The notes under the pieces are model-generated. The model ran no database searches. It saw nothing but the letters and a program-made list of their open reading frames with translations, and was not told the DNA's origin. A stretch of 64,000 bases of DNA from Streptomyces lanatus (GTDB lineage: Bacteria > Actinomycetota > Actinomycetes > Streptomycetales > Streptomycetaceae), in assembly GCF_014655715.1 (NCBI RefSeq), contig NZ_BNBM01000011.1, positions 248,001 to 312,000 on the forward strand. The letters are read 5' to 3'. Below are positions 8,112-16,781 of the stretch, in pieces. A program made the translations under genes and the position numbers. Positions within the stretch are counted from its first letter, which is position 1. Every line of letters begins with the position of its first letter.

Positions 8112-9092
8112 ATGCCGTACACCGAGGTCATCCACCGCCTGGTCCCCACCCCCGCCGGCCGACTCCACCTCGCCGAACAGGGCACCGGCCCCCTGGTCCT
8201 CCTCGTGCACGGTTTCCCCGAGTGCTGGTACTCATGGCGCCACCAGCTCCCCGCCCTCGCGGCGGCCGGATACCGCGCCGTCGCCATCGACGTGCGCGGA
8301 TACGGCCGCTCCTCCAGGCCCGACGCGCTCGACTCGTACCGGATGCTGGAGCTGGTCGCGGACAACGTGGCCGTCGTGGACGCCCTCGGCGAACGGTCCG
8401 CGGTCGTCGTGGGCCACGACTGGGGCGCGAACATCGCCGCCACCTCGGCACTGCTGCGTCCCGACGTGTTCCGCGCGGTCGGACTGCTGAGCGTGCCCTA
8501 CACCCCGCCCGGCGGGCCGAAACCGAGCGAGGTGTTCGCGGGCATGGGCGGCCCGGAGGAGTTCTACGTCCCCTACTTCCAGCGGCCCGGCCGGGCCGAG
8601 GCCGAGATCGAGCCCGACGTCAGGGGCTGGCTCGCGGGCTTCTACGCCGCCCTGTCCGCCGATACCATGCCGGACGCCGACGCCCCCGACCCGCACTTCG
8701 TCACCCCCGGCGGCACACTGCGCGACCGGTTCCCCGCCGGCCGGCTGCCCGGCTGGCTCGACGAGGCCGACCTGGACGTCTACGCGGGGGAGTTCGAACG
8801 CACCGGAATGACCGGGGCCCTCAACCGCTACCGGAACATGGACCGCGACTGGGCCGACCTGGCCGACCACACCGGCGTCCCCCTCACCCAGCCGTCGCTC
8901 TTCCTCGGCGGCGCCCTCGACGCCTCCACCACATGGCTGTCCGACGCGATCGAGGCCTACCCGACGACCCTGCCCGGCCTGCGCTCCTCGCACATCCTCG
9001 ACGGCTGCGGCCACTGGATCCAGCAGGAACGCCCCCAGGACACCAACCGACTGCTCACGGAGTGGCTCGCCGCGCTGCCAGGAGCCGTATAG
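8112..9092 (+). CDS. Epoxide-hydrolase-like alpha/beta hydrolase
   Basis: 326 residues from the ATG at 8112, with GGAGGG just upstream. The fold is clear: HGFPECWYSWRHQ oxyanion loop, GHDWGAN nucleophile elbow with Asp as nucleophile (as in epoxide hydrolases and dehalogenases, not Ser as in esterases), a cap with conserved Tyr residues, a GGALDAST acid-region segment, and the catalytic His in GCGHWIQQE. HGFPE together with GHDWG is typical of soluble epoxide hydrolases. The protein has no signal peptide. It may be co-transcribed with the arginase-like gene, but the palindrome at 8029-8047 suggests its own promoter. It converges with the MFS gene, stop to stop, 6 bp apart. Confidence 0.85.
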   Translation: MPYTEVIHRLVPTPAGRLHLAEQGTGPLVLLVHGFPECWYSWRHQLPALAAAGYRAVAIDVRGYGRSSRPDALDSYRMLELVADNVAVVDALGERSAVVVGHDWGANIAATSALLRPDVFRAVGLLSVPYTPPGGPKPSEVFAGMGGPEEFYVPYFQRPGRAEAEIEPDVRGWLAGFYAALSADTMPDADAPDPHFVTPGGTLRDRFPAGRLPGWLDEADLDVYAGEFERTGMTGALNRYRNMDRDWADLADHTGVPLTQPSLFLGGALDASTTWLSDAIEAYPTTLPGLRSSHILDGCGHWIQQERPQDTNRLLTEWLAALPGAV

Positions 9093-9098
9093 CCGCGG

Positions 9099-10307
9099 TC
9101 ACGCCCGCACCGGCACCGGCCGCCGGAGCAGATACCCGGCGGCCGTCAGGACCAGGACCGTCATACAGGCTATGAACACCAGCCCCGCCCCCTCCAGACC
9201 GATCGGACCAGTCAGCACCCCGACCCCGACGACCGGCAGGGAGATCCCGCCGTACGCCACCACGAACAGCGTCGAGATCACGGCCGCCCGCTGGTCCGCG
9301 GGGGACGCCTCGGCCACCGCGGACAGCGCCGCGCGGAACGACAGCCCCTGACCGCTCCCGCCGACGACCGCGCTCGCCACCACCAGCGCCAGCAGATCCC
9401 ACCACAGCGCACCGGCGAGCAGCGCCAGGCCGACGAGGAGCGCCGCGCAGCCCAGCGGCAGCGACCGGCTCACCCCGACCCGTCCGACGGCCAGTTGCCC
9501 GGCGGTCGAGGCGAAGAAGGCCAGCGCGACGACCAGGCCGCTGACGGCGTGGTTGCGTTCGTCCAGGGACTCCGCGAGGAATGCCGGGCTGACCGAGGTG
9601 AACACACCGAACAGGGCGAACCCCACGAACGAGGCGGTCGCCGCCGGCCCGAACACGGACCGCACCTGCGGCGGCAGGCTGGGCCTCTGCGGCCGCACGC
9701 TGCCCGCCGGCCGCCGCTCCCGCACGGTCTCCGGGAGCCACAGCACCACCGCGACCGAGCAGGCCACCAGGGCCAGATGCACCACGAACGGCAGATACAG
9801 CGGCCAGGGAGCGTACTGCGCCAGCACCCCGGCGAGCAGCGGCCCACACCCCAGGCCGCCCATGTTGGCGGCGGTCGCCACGAACGTGGCCCGGGCGGCA
9901 CCACCACGCGGCGCCAGCTCCATGACATACGCCGTGGCCGCCCCCGTGATCAGCCCCGCCGACAGCCCCGACAGCAGCCGCCCCACATACAGCCAACCGA
10001 GCGCCGTCGCGCCCAGGAAGCAGACGGCGCTCGCGGCCGCGAAGCCCAGCGCCGACAGGACCACCGGCCGCCGGCCCACGGTGTCCGAGGCGTTGCCCGT
10101 GAGCAGCAGCACAGCGATGACCGCGAAGGCGTAGACGGCGTACACCACTGTGACCGTCAGCTCGGAGAACCCGAACTTGTCCTGGTAGTGGCCGTACAGC
10201 GGAGTCGGCAGCGTGGTGCCGGCCATGCACACGGCGAACACCGCCCCCGCGAGCAGACACGCTCGCCACCCGTCGACCGCCCCTCCCGCGCGGTTCCGCC
10301 CAACCAC
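9099..10307 (-). CDS. MFS transporter
   Basis: 402 residues from a GTG at 10307 that begins 2 bp after the stop of the DUF899 gene, so the pair is translationally coupled. The open frame continues upstream through the DUF899 gene, but that is shadow reading. About 12 hydrophobic segments are visible. The first (LLAGAVFAVCMAGTTLPTPLY) is followed by the motif-A-like GNASDTVGRRPVVL, the usual MFS loop 2-3 signature. The protein resembles drug/proton antiporters of the DHA type. With its thioredoxin-like partner it may deal with an electrophilic or thiol-reactive compound, but that is inference from pairing only. Confidence 0.8.
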   Translation of the reverse strand: MVGRNRAGGAVDGWRACLLAGAVFAVCMAGTTLPTPLYGHYQDKFGFSELTVTVVYAVYAFAVIAVLLLTGNASDTVGRRPVVLSALGFAAASAVCFLGATALGWLYVGRLLSGLSAGLITGAATAYVMELAPRGGAARATFVATAANMGGLGCGPLLAGVLAQYAPWPLYLPFVVHLALVACSVAVVLWLPETVRERRPAGSVRPQRPSLPPQVRSVFGPAATASFVGFALFGVFTSVSPAFLAESLDERNHAVSGLVVALAFFASTAGQLAVGRVGVSRSLPLGCAALLVGLALLAGALWWDLLALVVASAVVGGSGQGLSFRAALSAVAEASPADQRAAVISTLFVVAYGGISLPVVGVGVLTGPIGLEGAGLVFIACMTVLVLTAAGYLLRRPVPVRA

Positions 10308-10309
10308 CG

Positions 10310-11110
10310 TCAGACGTCGTACTCGTCGGGCAGCCGCATCCCGGGCCCGCCGACATTCAGGCCCAGCGGACGCGCCCGGCCCTTCGGCTCCTCCCACGCC
10401 TCCTGACGGCCCAGCGCGGTGAGATCGAGATACGGATAGCCGTTGTGGAACTCCTCGATCCCGCGCCCGTACGTGGAGTACGTGTGGAAGACGTCGTCCC
10501 CGACCCGCAGGAACGCGCTGATCCCCGGATAGTCGCCGCGCATCCACTCCTCCCACGGCGTCCCGACCTCGGCCAGTTCCTCCGCACTGCGCTGGTCGAT
10601 CTCGACGGGGGCGACACGTTCGTCGACGGTGGCGTGGAAGTCGTAGTTGAAGTCGCTGCCGGCCGAGGAGTACCAGGGGAACGTCCAGCCCATGCGCTCG
10701 CGGTACGCCGCGAGCTTCGCGTACGGCGCCCGGGTCACCGCGACCAGGGACGTGTTGCGGGCATGCAGCTGGCGCAGCCTCACCGGGATCTGGTCGGCCG
10801 CCGACGAGCAACTGGGGCAGCCCGTGTCACGGGGATGCTCGGTGCCGTCGTCGTCGATGTCGTACGTCCACATGAAGTGGTGCATCACGAGCTGCGGGCG
10901 CCCCTCGAACAGGTCGGGCAGCGAGACCCGCCCGTCCGGCCCCTCGAAGGTGTACGGCTTGTCGACGCGGACCATCGGCAGCCGCCGCCGCTCGGCGTTG
11001 ACCCGGTCGCGTGCCCGGGTGACCTCCTTCTCCTTGGCCAGGAGTTCCCTGCGGGCGGCCCGCCACTCCTCGCGCGACACCACGTCCGGCAGGTTCTCCA
11101 TCGAAGTCAT
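10310..11110 (-). CDS. DUF899 thioredoxin-like protein
   Basis: 266 residues from the ATG at 11110 (GGGAG 7 bp upstream; a second ATG at 11101 is possible). DUF899 family features are present: VVSREEWRAARRELLAKEKE at the start, LVMHHFMWTYDID, GCPSCSSAADQI with a CxxC motif, GWTFPWYSSAGSDFNYDF, and VFHTYSTYGRGIE near the end. The CxxC in a thioredoxin-like fold suggests thiol redox chemistry, but no member's reaction is known to me. It leads a two-gene operon with the MFS pump and is divergent from another MFS gene. Confidence 0.85.
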   Translation of the reverse strand: MTSMENLPDVVSREEWRAARRELLAKEKEVTRARDRVNAERRRLPMVRVDKPYTFEGPDGRVSLPDLFEGRPQLVMHHFMWTYDIDDDGTEHPRDTGCPSCSSAADQIPVRLRQLHARNTSLVAVTRAPYAKLAAYRERMGWTFPWYSSAGSDFNYDFHATVDERVAPVEIDQRSAEELAEVGTPWEEWMRGDYPGISAFLRVGDDVFHTYSTYGRGIEEFHNGYPYLDLTALGRQEAWEEPKGRARPLGLNVGGPGMRLPDEYDV

Positions 11111-11276
11111 CCGAATGCTCCCTACGGTCTGGTGCTGCCGGCGGGCGGTCAGGACACGCCTACAAGCTTGCGCCCACCGCTCCAGGGCCGCACATGGGCG
11201 ACCCGGCGCGGTTCGTCCAAGCGTCGCCGGTCTTTGTCCATGGGCCCGGTGCACGGCCGCGAGTGACTGTGGACCC

Positions 11277-12497
11277 ATGAGCGAAATCGGCGCGCGCGAC
11301 ACGGACTTCCCCGCCCGCGAGTACCCACCCGAACGGCGACGGACACCGGCCGGTCTGATCGCGCTCGCCCTCGGCGGCTTCGGCATCGGGCTGACCGAGT
11401 TCCTGATCGCCGGGCTGCTGCCACAGGTGGCGAGGAGCTTCGCGGTGTCCGAGGCGGCGGCCGGCCGGCTGATCTCCGGCTACGCGCTGAGCGTCGCGAT
11501 CGGCGCCATCGCCCTGACCGCGGCGACGACACGCCTGCCCCACAAGGTGACCCTGGTCGGCCTGCTGGCGCTGTTCGTCATCGGCAACCTGCTGTCCGCC
11601 GTCGCCCCCGGCTATGCGGTGATGATGCTGGGCCGGATCGTCGCGGCGCTGTGCCACGGCTCGTTCTTCGGCATCGGCTCGCTGGTCGCGCGCTCCCTCG
11701 TCGCCCCGGAGCGCAAGTCCCGCGCGGTGGCCGTCATGTTCGCCGGGCTGACCGTCGCCAATGTGCTGGGCGTGCCGTTCGGCGCGTGGGTCGGCGAGCG
11801 CTGGGGCTGGCGGGCGGCGTTCTGGGCGGTCACCGCGATCGGGGTGCTGGCGCTGGCGGGAATCGTCGCCCTCGTCCCCGGCCCGACGCGGTTGCCGGCG
11901 TCGCCGCCGAGTGGCGTACGGGCCCAGCTCCGCACGTTCCGCTCCACCCAGGTCTGGCTCACACTGACGGCCACCGCGCTCGGCTACGGCGGCATGTTCG
12001 GCGCCTTCACCTACATCGCCTACACATTCACCGAGGTCGGCGGCTTCTCTGCGACGGACGTCCCCTGGTTGCTGATGGTGTACGGCATGGGCCTCGTCGT
12101 CGGCAACGCGATCGGCGGACGCGCGGCCGACCACGACCGCGACCGCGCCCTCGTCCTCTCCCTCCTCGGACTCGCCCTCGTCCTGGCCGCGTTCGGACTG
12201 CTGGCCCACAACGCCGTCGCGTCGGTGGCCCTGACGTTCCTGATGGGCGTCACCGGCTTCGCCGCCGTACCCGGCCTCATCACCCGCGTCACGGACGCCG
12301 CCCACGGAGCCGCCCTGGCCGCCGGCGCCAACGTCTCCGCGTCCAACATCGGCAACGCCCTCGGCGCCTGGCTCGGCGGCACGGCCCTCACCACGGGCCT
12401 CGGCTACACCGCACCCCTCCACGTCGGCGCCGGTCTCGCCCTGGCGGCGGTGGCGGTCATGGGCGTGGCGGCATGTCGGGAGAGGGCCGCTCCGTGA
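11277..12497 (+). CDS. MFS transporter, AraJ/CmlR-like drug efflux family
   Basis: 406 residues from the ATG at 11277. The N-terminal hydrophobic segment has GGFGIGLTEFLIAGLLPQVARSF, then SEAAAGRLISGYALSVAIGA and RIVAALCHGSFFGIGSLVARSL, a pattern shared by the AraJ/Cmx chloramphenicol-efflux group of 12-TM MFS pumps. FAGLTVANVLGVPFGAWVGE fits MFS motif C. It is divergent from the DUF899/MFS operon with 166 bp between them. There is no clear ribosome-binding site before the ATG. The exported compound cannot be deduced. Confidence 0.85.
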   Translation: MSEIGARDTDFPAREYPPERRRTPAGLIALALGGFGIGLTEFLIAGLLPQVARSFAVSEAAAGRLISGYALSVAIGAIALTAATTRLPHKVTLVGLLALFVIGNLLSAVAPGYAVMMLGRIVAALCHGSFFGIGSLVARSLVAPERKSRAVAVMFAGLTVANVLGVPFGAWVGERWGWRAAFWAVTAIGVLALAGIVALVPGPTRLPASPPSGVRAQLRTFRSTQVWLTLTATALGYGGMFGAFTYIAYTFTEVGGFSATDVPWLLMVYGMGLVVGNAIGGRAADHDRDRALVLSLLGLALVLAAFGLLAHNAVASVALTFLMGVTGFAAVPGLITRVTDAAHGAALAAGANVSASNIGNALGAWLGGTALTTGLGYTAPLHVGAGLALAAVAVMGVAACRERAAP

Positions 12498-12535
12498 GCC
12501 TGACCGCAGCCGGTCGATGGCAGGACACGTCGGCC

Positions 12536-13423
12536 TCACGGACGCGCCGTCACTCCACGCCCCCCGATCCCGTCCAGCTCGGCGACCGCGTCCTCGGGCA
12601 GCTCCAGCGCGGCGCCCGCGATGTTCTCGCGCAGGTGCCGCACCGAGGACGTGCCCGGGATGAGCAGCAGGTTCGGTGAGCGCTGCAGCAGCCAGGCGAG
12701 GGCCACGGACATCGGCGTGGTGTCCAGCCGCGCGGCGACCTTGTCCAGGGCGTCCGACTGCAGGGGCGACATGCCGCCCAGCGGCCAGTACGGCACATAG
12801 GCGATGCCCTGCCGCGCCGTGCTGTCGAGCAGCGCGTCGTCCTGGCGGTTGGCGATGTTGTAGAAGTTCTGGACGCACACGACGGGAGCGATGGCCTGGG
12901 CCTCGGCGAGCTGGTCCGCGTCGACCGTGCTCAGCCCGAGATGGCGGATCAGCCCCTGCTCGCGCAGCTCGGCCAGCGCACCGAACTGCTCCGCGATGGA
13001 GCCCGGTTCCGGCGAGTCGAAGCCGCCGACGCGCAGATTCACCACGTCCAGCGTGTCGAGACCGAGCCGCCCCAGATTGTCGTGGACCTGCTGCACGAGT
13101 TCGGCCGGGGTACGTGCCGGCAGCCACCCGCCCCGCTCGTCGCGACGGGCACCGACCTTGGTGACGATGTGCAGGCCCTCCGGATACGGCGCGAGCGCCT
13201 CACGGATGATCTCGTTGGTGACGTACGGACCGTAGAAGTCGGAGGTGTCGATGTGCCGCACACCCGACTCCACGGCCGTGCGCAGTACGGCGACGGCGGC
13301 CGCGCGGTCCTCGGGCGGGCCGAAGACGCCCGGCCCGGCCAGCTGCATGGCGCCGTAGCCGAACCGGGGGAGGGCGAGGTCGCCCATGCGGTAGGTGCCG
13401 CCGGGAAGCTCGTTGCCTGTCAT
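12536..13423 (-). CDS. Aldo/keto reductase
   Basis: 295 residues. The AKR barrel is recognised from FGYGAMQLAGPG at the start, HIDTSDFYGPYVTNEII (catalytic Asp and Tyr), IVTKVGARR (catalytic Lys) and the C-terminal NADPH-binding LLLIPGTSSVRHLRENI. The fourth tetrad residue, normally His in an HxxD-type strand, is absent: the strand reads DVVNLRVGG, as in an actinobacterial AKR subfamily, so the substrate range may differ from typical AKRs. It is divergently paired with the XRE regulator at 13560 (136 bp between starts), an arrangement commonly seen where the regulator controls the reductase. Confidence 0.88.
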   Translation of the reverse strand: MTGNELPGGTYRMGDLALPRFGYGAMQLAGPGVFGPPEDRAAAVAVLRTAVESGVRHIDTSDFYGPYVTNEIIREALAPYPEGLHIVTKVGARRDERGGWLPARTPAELVQQVHDNLGRLGLDTLDVVNLRVGGFDSPEPGSIAEQFGALAELREQGLIRHLGLSTVDADQLAEAQAIAPVVCVQNFYNIANRQDDALLDSTARQGIAYVPYWPLGGMSPLQSDALDKVAARLDTTPMSVALAWLLQRSPNLLLIPGTSSVRHLRENIAGAALELPEDAVAELDGIGGRGVTARP

Positions 13424-13546
13424 GGTTCCCTTCCGCTCGCCGGTGTGTCCGGGAGCAGCTCCGACGCTAGGCAGACCGGGCGGAGACAGCGTGGGCCCCG
13501 GTCATCCTGGGGGCGACAGGACCAGGCACGCCACGCCGCCGGCTCG

Positions 13547-13552
13547 TAGCAT
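13547..13552 (+). promoter_or_regulatory. -10 element of a leaderless promoter (TAGCAT)
   Basis: TAGCAT ends 7 bp before the ATG at 13560. A TANNNT hexamer at this distance is the usual sign of a leaderless transcript in actinomycetes, and there is no Shine-Dalgarno sequence before this start. Confidence 0.5.
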
Positions 13553-13559
13553 CGACGAC

Positions 13560-14414
13560 ATGAGCAGGCCGAACGCGCTGGGGGAGTATCTGCGGGCCCG
13601 CCGTGAGCTGACCGACCCGGCGGACGTGGGGCTCCCGGTGGTGGGCGTACGCCGCACACCGGGGCTGCGCCGCGAGGAGGTCGCGACCCTCGCCGGTGTC
13701 AGCGCCGACTACTACCTGCGCCTGGAGCAGGGCCGGGACCGCAACCCGTCCCCGCAGGTGCTGGAGGCGCTGGCCCGGGTGTTCCGGCTGGACGAGGCCG
13801 CCACACAGCACCTGTTGAGCCTGTCCACGGCCCGCCCGGCCCCGGCTCGGAGGCCGCGCCGCGAGGTGGTGCCGGTGGGCATCCGACAGCTTCTCGACGC
13901 GATCGGCCTGCCGGCGTTCGTGGAGAACCGCATGTTCACCGTGCTCGCCGCGAACCCGCTGGCCACCGCCGTGTCACCCAGTATCAGGCCCGGGATCAAC
14001 CGGCTGCACTCGATCTTCCTCGACCCCGCCGCGCGGGACCTCTACCCGGACTGGGAGCAGGCGGTACGGGCCCTGGTCGCCGGGTTCCGTACGTCCGTGG
14101 GCAGCGACGTCGACGACCCGAGGATCGTCCAGCTCGTCGGCGAGCTGTCGCTGGCCAGCGACACCTTCCGGCGACTGTGGGCCAGGCACGACGTCAGCGC
14201 ACTCGCCGGAGGCACGATGCGGGTGAACCACCCGAAGGTCGGCATGCTGGAACTGCGCCGCGAGAAACTCCCCATCACCGACTCGGGCGGCCAGATCCTT
14301 GCGATCTATCACGCCGAGCCCGGCTCGGCCACGGCCCGCGCGCTCGACGCACTGCTTCCACCGACGTCCGGCGAGACACACCGCGGGACGGCACCGGACA
14401 CGGGAAGCGCGTGA
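13560..14414 (+). CDS. XRE-family transcriptional regulator with MmyB-like ligand-binding domain
   Basis: 284 residues. The N-terminal helix-turn-helix covers about residues 8-80 (TPGLRREEVATLAGVSADYYLRLEQGRDRNPSPQVL), followed by the MmyB-type C-terminal domain with FVENRMFTVLAANPLATAVSP, FLDPAARDLYPDWEQ, VGELSLASDTFRRLWARHDV and a final GQILAIYHAEPGS. This domain is proposed to bind small ligands, possibly fatty acids. The gene is divergent from the aldo/keto reductase, its most likely target. A truncated, broken paralogue with the same motifs lies at 54600-55226. Confidence 0.88.
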   Translation: MSRPNALGEYLRARRELTDPADVGLPVVGVRRTPGLRREEVATLAGVSADYYLRLEQGRDRNPSPQVLEALARVFRLDEAATQHLLSLSTARPAPARRPRREVVPVGIRQLLDAIGLPAFVENRMFTVLAANPLATAVSPSIRPGINRLHSIFLDPAARDLYPDWEQAVRALVAGFRTSVGSDVDDPRIVQLVGELSLASDTFRRLWARHDVSALAGGTMRVNHPKVGMLELRREKLPITDSGGQILAIYHAEPGSATARALDALLPPTSGETHRGTAPDTGSA

Positions 14415-14432
14415 GGCCGGCCCCTCTTTGGG

Positions 14433-15383
14433 TCAGCCGGCCAGTCCTCCGGCGAACGCGGTCGTCCTCCACTGCTCGATGGTCGGCGTCAAGTACCCCC
14501 GCAGCGCGGGCAGTTGAGGTACGAGCGTCAGGGCGGCGATGATCCGCAGCATTCCCACCGCGTTCACGAACCTCAGGACGTCCTCGTCCAGCGGCCTCAT
14601 GCCATTTGCGCGAGCCTGCTGGTCGTAGGCGGCTTCGAGCTCGGGCCCGAGCTGCGCCAGGTCCCACTCGACGGGCCCCAGCGTGACCAGCTCGAAGTCG
14701 GAGTAGAGGTCCCCGTCCACGCCGGAGAAGACGTTCGCGGGCGGCGAGTCGCCGTGGATGGGCTGGAGGTCGATGTGCGGGAACCGTTCCTCGAAGGTCG
14801 CGCGTGAGCGCACCAGCGGCGCCAGGACCTGCCACTCTCGGCGTGCGCGGTCCAGGTCCGCCGGATCGACGAGATCGGGACTCTCCGCGAGCGTGGCCAG
14901 GCCTTCCTCGATGAACTCCGGCTCGACCGCGGACAGGAACGACAGCTCACCCGGGTAGGTGCGCAGCGCCGCGTGCAGATCGGCGGTGATCGCCGCGTTC
15001 GCCGCGTAGTCCGTCCGCTTGTCCCGGTCCTCCTCGACGAACTGCCAGAACGTCATCGAGAACCCGTCACGCCGAACCGGCTCCGCCGGCACGAGCGGGC
15101 TCGGCGGGATCACCGGAACACCCTGACCCGCGAGCCACCGCGCCACGTCCAGCTCCGCCCGCTGACGGTGCGCCAGGGAGTCGAGGCTCACATGCCGCGA
15201 CAGCACGGTGGGGATCCGGGCCACCACCGGCGAGGGCGCGAGATGGACGACGACGGAGAACAGCTCGTACAGCACCCGGGCATCGGTCACGGTGAGCCCG
15301 AGCTCCCGCCCCGCCGCGACGGCCGCCTCGGCAGCGGCGGCGGTGCGGCGGGCGATGTCCTGGGGCGTCAGTATCTCGGTCAC
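14433..15383 (-). CDS. Aminoglycoside-phosphotransferase-family kinase (APH)
   Basis: 316 residues from a GTG at 15383, chosen because the family-like sequence (TEILTPQDIARRTAAAAE) begins there; the reading frame upstream is antisense to the GNAT gene. The APH catalytic loop is present as IHGDSPPANVFSG (HGDxxxxN) and the metal-binding Asp as SDFELVTLGPVEWDLA. APH-fold proteins phosphorylate antibiotics, choline, homoserine or other small hydroxyl compounds; with no near-identity to a known resistance enzyme, the substrate is open. Start-to-start distance to the divergent GNAT gene is only about 43 bp, so the two share one promoter region. Confidence 0.75.
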   Translation of the reverse strand: MTEILTPQDIARRTAAAAEAAVAAGRELGLTVTDARVLYELFSVVVHLAPSPVVARIPTVLSRHVSLDSLAHRQRAELDVARWLAGQGVPVIPPSPLVPAEPVRRDGFSMTFWQFVEEDRDKRTDYAANAAITADLHAALRTYPGELSFLSAVEPEFIEEGLATLAESPDLVDPADLDRARREWQVLAPLVRSRATFEERFPHIDLQPIHGDSPPANVFSGVDGDLYSDFELVTLGPVEWDLAQLGPELEAAYDQQARANGMRPLDEDVLRFVNAVGMLRIIAALTLVPQLPALRGYLTPTIEQWRTTAFAGGLAG

Positions 15384-15413
15384 GATTCGATCATCGCATC
15401 CACACCGGCGAGG

Positions 15414-15419
15414 TAGCGT
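15414..15419 (+). promoter_or_regulatory. -10 element of a leaderless promoter (TAGCGT)
   Basis: TAGCGT lies 7 bp before the GTG at 15427 with no Shine-Dalgarno sequence, fitting a leaderless transcript. This is why the GTG at 15427 is preferred over the in-frame GTG at 15418, which overlaps the hexamer. Confidence 0.5.
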
Positions 15420-15426
15420 GCCGATC

Positions 15427-15861
15427 GTGGATTCCTGGGACATACGCCCGGCCTCGTCGACGGACGTGGACGCGGTGGCCGAGCTGCGCGCCGTGGTCCT
15501 GCGCGCGGACCTGGAACGGCTCGGACGGTACGACGCACAGCGCGTGCGGCAGCGGCTGCGCGACGGATTCGACCCGGCGCACACCTGGGTGATCAAGGTG
15601 AACGGCACCTTCGCGGGCTGCGTCGCCCTGCGCCCGGCCGAGGACGGCCACTGGCTGGAGCACTTCTACCTGGCACCCCATCTCCAGGGCAGCGGCATCG
15701 GCACGGCCGTGCTGCGCGAACTGCTGGCGCGTTGCGAGCGCGGCGGCGTCCCCGTCCGGTTGAACGTGCTGCAGGGCAGCCCGGCTCGACGGCTGTACGA
15801 ACGGCACGGGTTCACGGTCGAGAACGAGGACCCGGTGGACGTGTTCATGGTGCGCCCCTGA
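15427..15861 (+). CDS. GNAT-family N-acetyltransferase
   Basis: 144 residues, normal for a single GNAT domain. The acetyl-CoA binding signature is LEHFYLAPHLQGSGIGTAVLRELL (motif A, Q/RxxGxG/A as QGSGIG), preceded by GTFAGCVALRPAEDGHW and followed by PVRLNVLQGSPARRLYERHGFTVENED (motif B, with the YERHGF end). It acetylates an amine of unknown identity. The start was set by the leaderless-promoter spacing. Divergent from the APH-family kinase; the pairing of an acetyltransferase and a phosphotransferase suggests small-molecule modification, but nothing in the sequence identifies the target. Confidence 0.85.
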   Translation: MDSWDIRPASSTDVDAVAELRAVVLRADLERLGRYDAQRVRQRLRDGFDPAHTWVIKVNGTFAGCVALRPAEDGHWLEHFYLAPHLQGSGIGTAVLRELLARCERGGVPVRLNVLQGSPARRLYERHGFTVENEDPVDVFMVRP

Positions 15862-15900
15862 GCCCCTGCCGCGAACCCGTGCCGACCGCCGGCGCCGCGC

Positions 15901-16656
15901 TCAGAAGGTCCGCTTCAGCAGATCCAGCAGCGCCGCCCAGTGCCGCTCGGCCGCGGCCTCGTCGTACGCCGAGGTGTCGGCCTGCGTGTAACCGTGCTGG
16001 GCGCCCTCGTACACCTCGTACCGATGGCGCACCCCGGCCGCGGTGAGGGCGGCGGCGAGACGCTCCATCTGCTCCGGCGGCATCGACTGGTCGGCGTCGG
16101 CGTGCCCGAAGTACAGCTCCGCGGTGATGTGTTCGGCGACCAGGTGCGGGCTGTCCGGCGCGTCCGTGGCCAGCTGACCGCCGTGGAAGCCGGCCGCGGC
16201 GGCCACCCGGTCCGGGTAGGCGCCGGCGGTGCGCAGCGCGAGCCGGGTGCCCATGCAGTAGCCGGTGAGGGCGACCGGACCGTCCGCGATCTCGGGCCGC
16301 TCGGCCATCCAGCGCAGATAGGCACCGGCGTCCCGCACCACGAGCTCCGGCGTCAGGGCCTGTATGGCCGGGACGATGCTCTCGAACAGCTCCGGGCGCG
16401 CGGCGGGGTCGATGAACTCGGGCAGTTCGAAGACCGGGCTGCGCCCTTGACGGTAGAAGACGTTCGGCACCAGGACCGTGTAGCCGGCTGCCGCGAGCCG
16501 GTCGGCCATCGACCGCAGGTGCGGACGCAGACCGAAGGCGTCCTGGTAGAGAAGGACACCCGGCCGGGGCCGGCCGTCGTCCGGCCGGGCCAGGTACGCG
16601 TCCGCGACACCGTCCTCGGTGGGGATGTCGACGTCTGTTCCCTGTACGGAGGTCAT
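15901..16656 (-). CDS. Dienelactone hydrolase family protein
   Basis: 251 residues from the ATG at 16656, with AGAGAGG about 8 bp upstream. Dienelactone hydrolase features are DAYLARPDDGRPRPGVLLYQDAFGLRPH at the start, the nucleophile elbow GYCMGTRLAL with cysteine as nucleophile (GxCxG), the YFGHADADQSMPPEQ acid region, and EGAQHGYTQ holding the catalytic His. This gives the Cys-Asp-His triad of the family. Such enzymes cleave lactone or ester bonds; the substrate is not known. The gene sits alone between the convergent GNAT gene and the YciO-like gene. Confidence 0.88.
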   Translation of the reverse strand: MTSVQGTDVDIPTEDGVADAYLARPDDGRPRPGVLLYQDAFGLRPHLRSMADRLAAAGYTVLVPNVFYRQGRSPVFELPEFIDPAARPELFESIVPAIQALTPELVVRDAGAYLRWMAERPEIADGPVALTGYCMGTRLALRTAGAYPDRVAAAAGFHGGQLATDAPDSPHLVAEHITAELYFGHADADQSMPPEQMERLAAALTAAGVRHRYEVYEGAQHGYTQADTSAYDEAAAERHWAALLDLLKRTF

Positions 16657-16781
16657 GGGGGGTGCCTCTCTGCGCGGTCCACGGCGAACAGGTCTCGCGG
16701 ACCCGGCGGAACCGGGTCCGCGCACATGCTTTCATGCACCAACCAACGTGCCCCGGCACCCCCTTGCGCTTGGGGTCCGCT

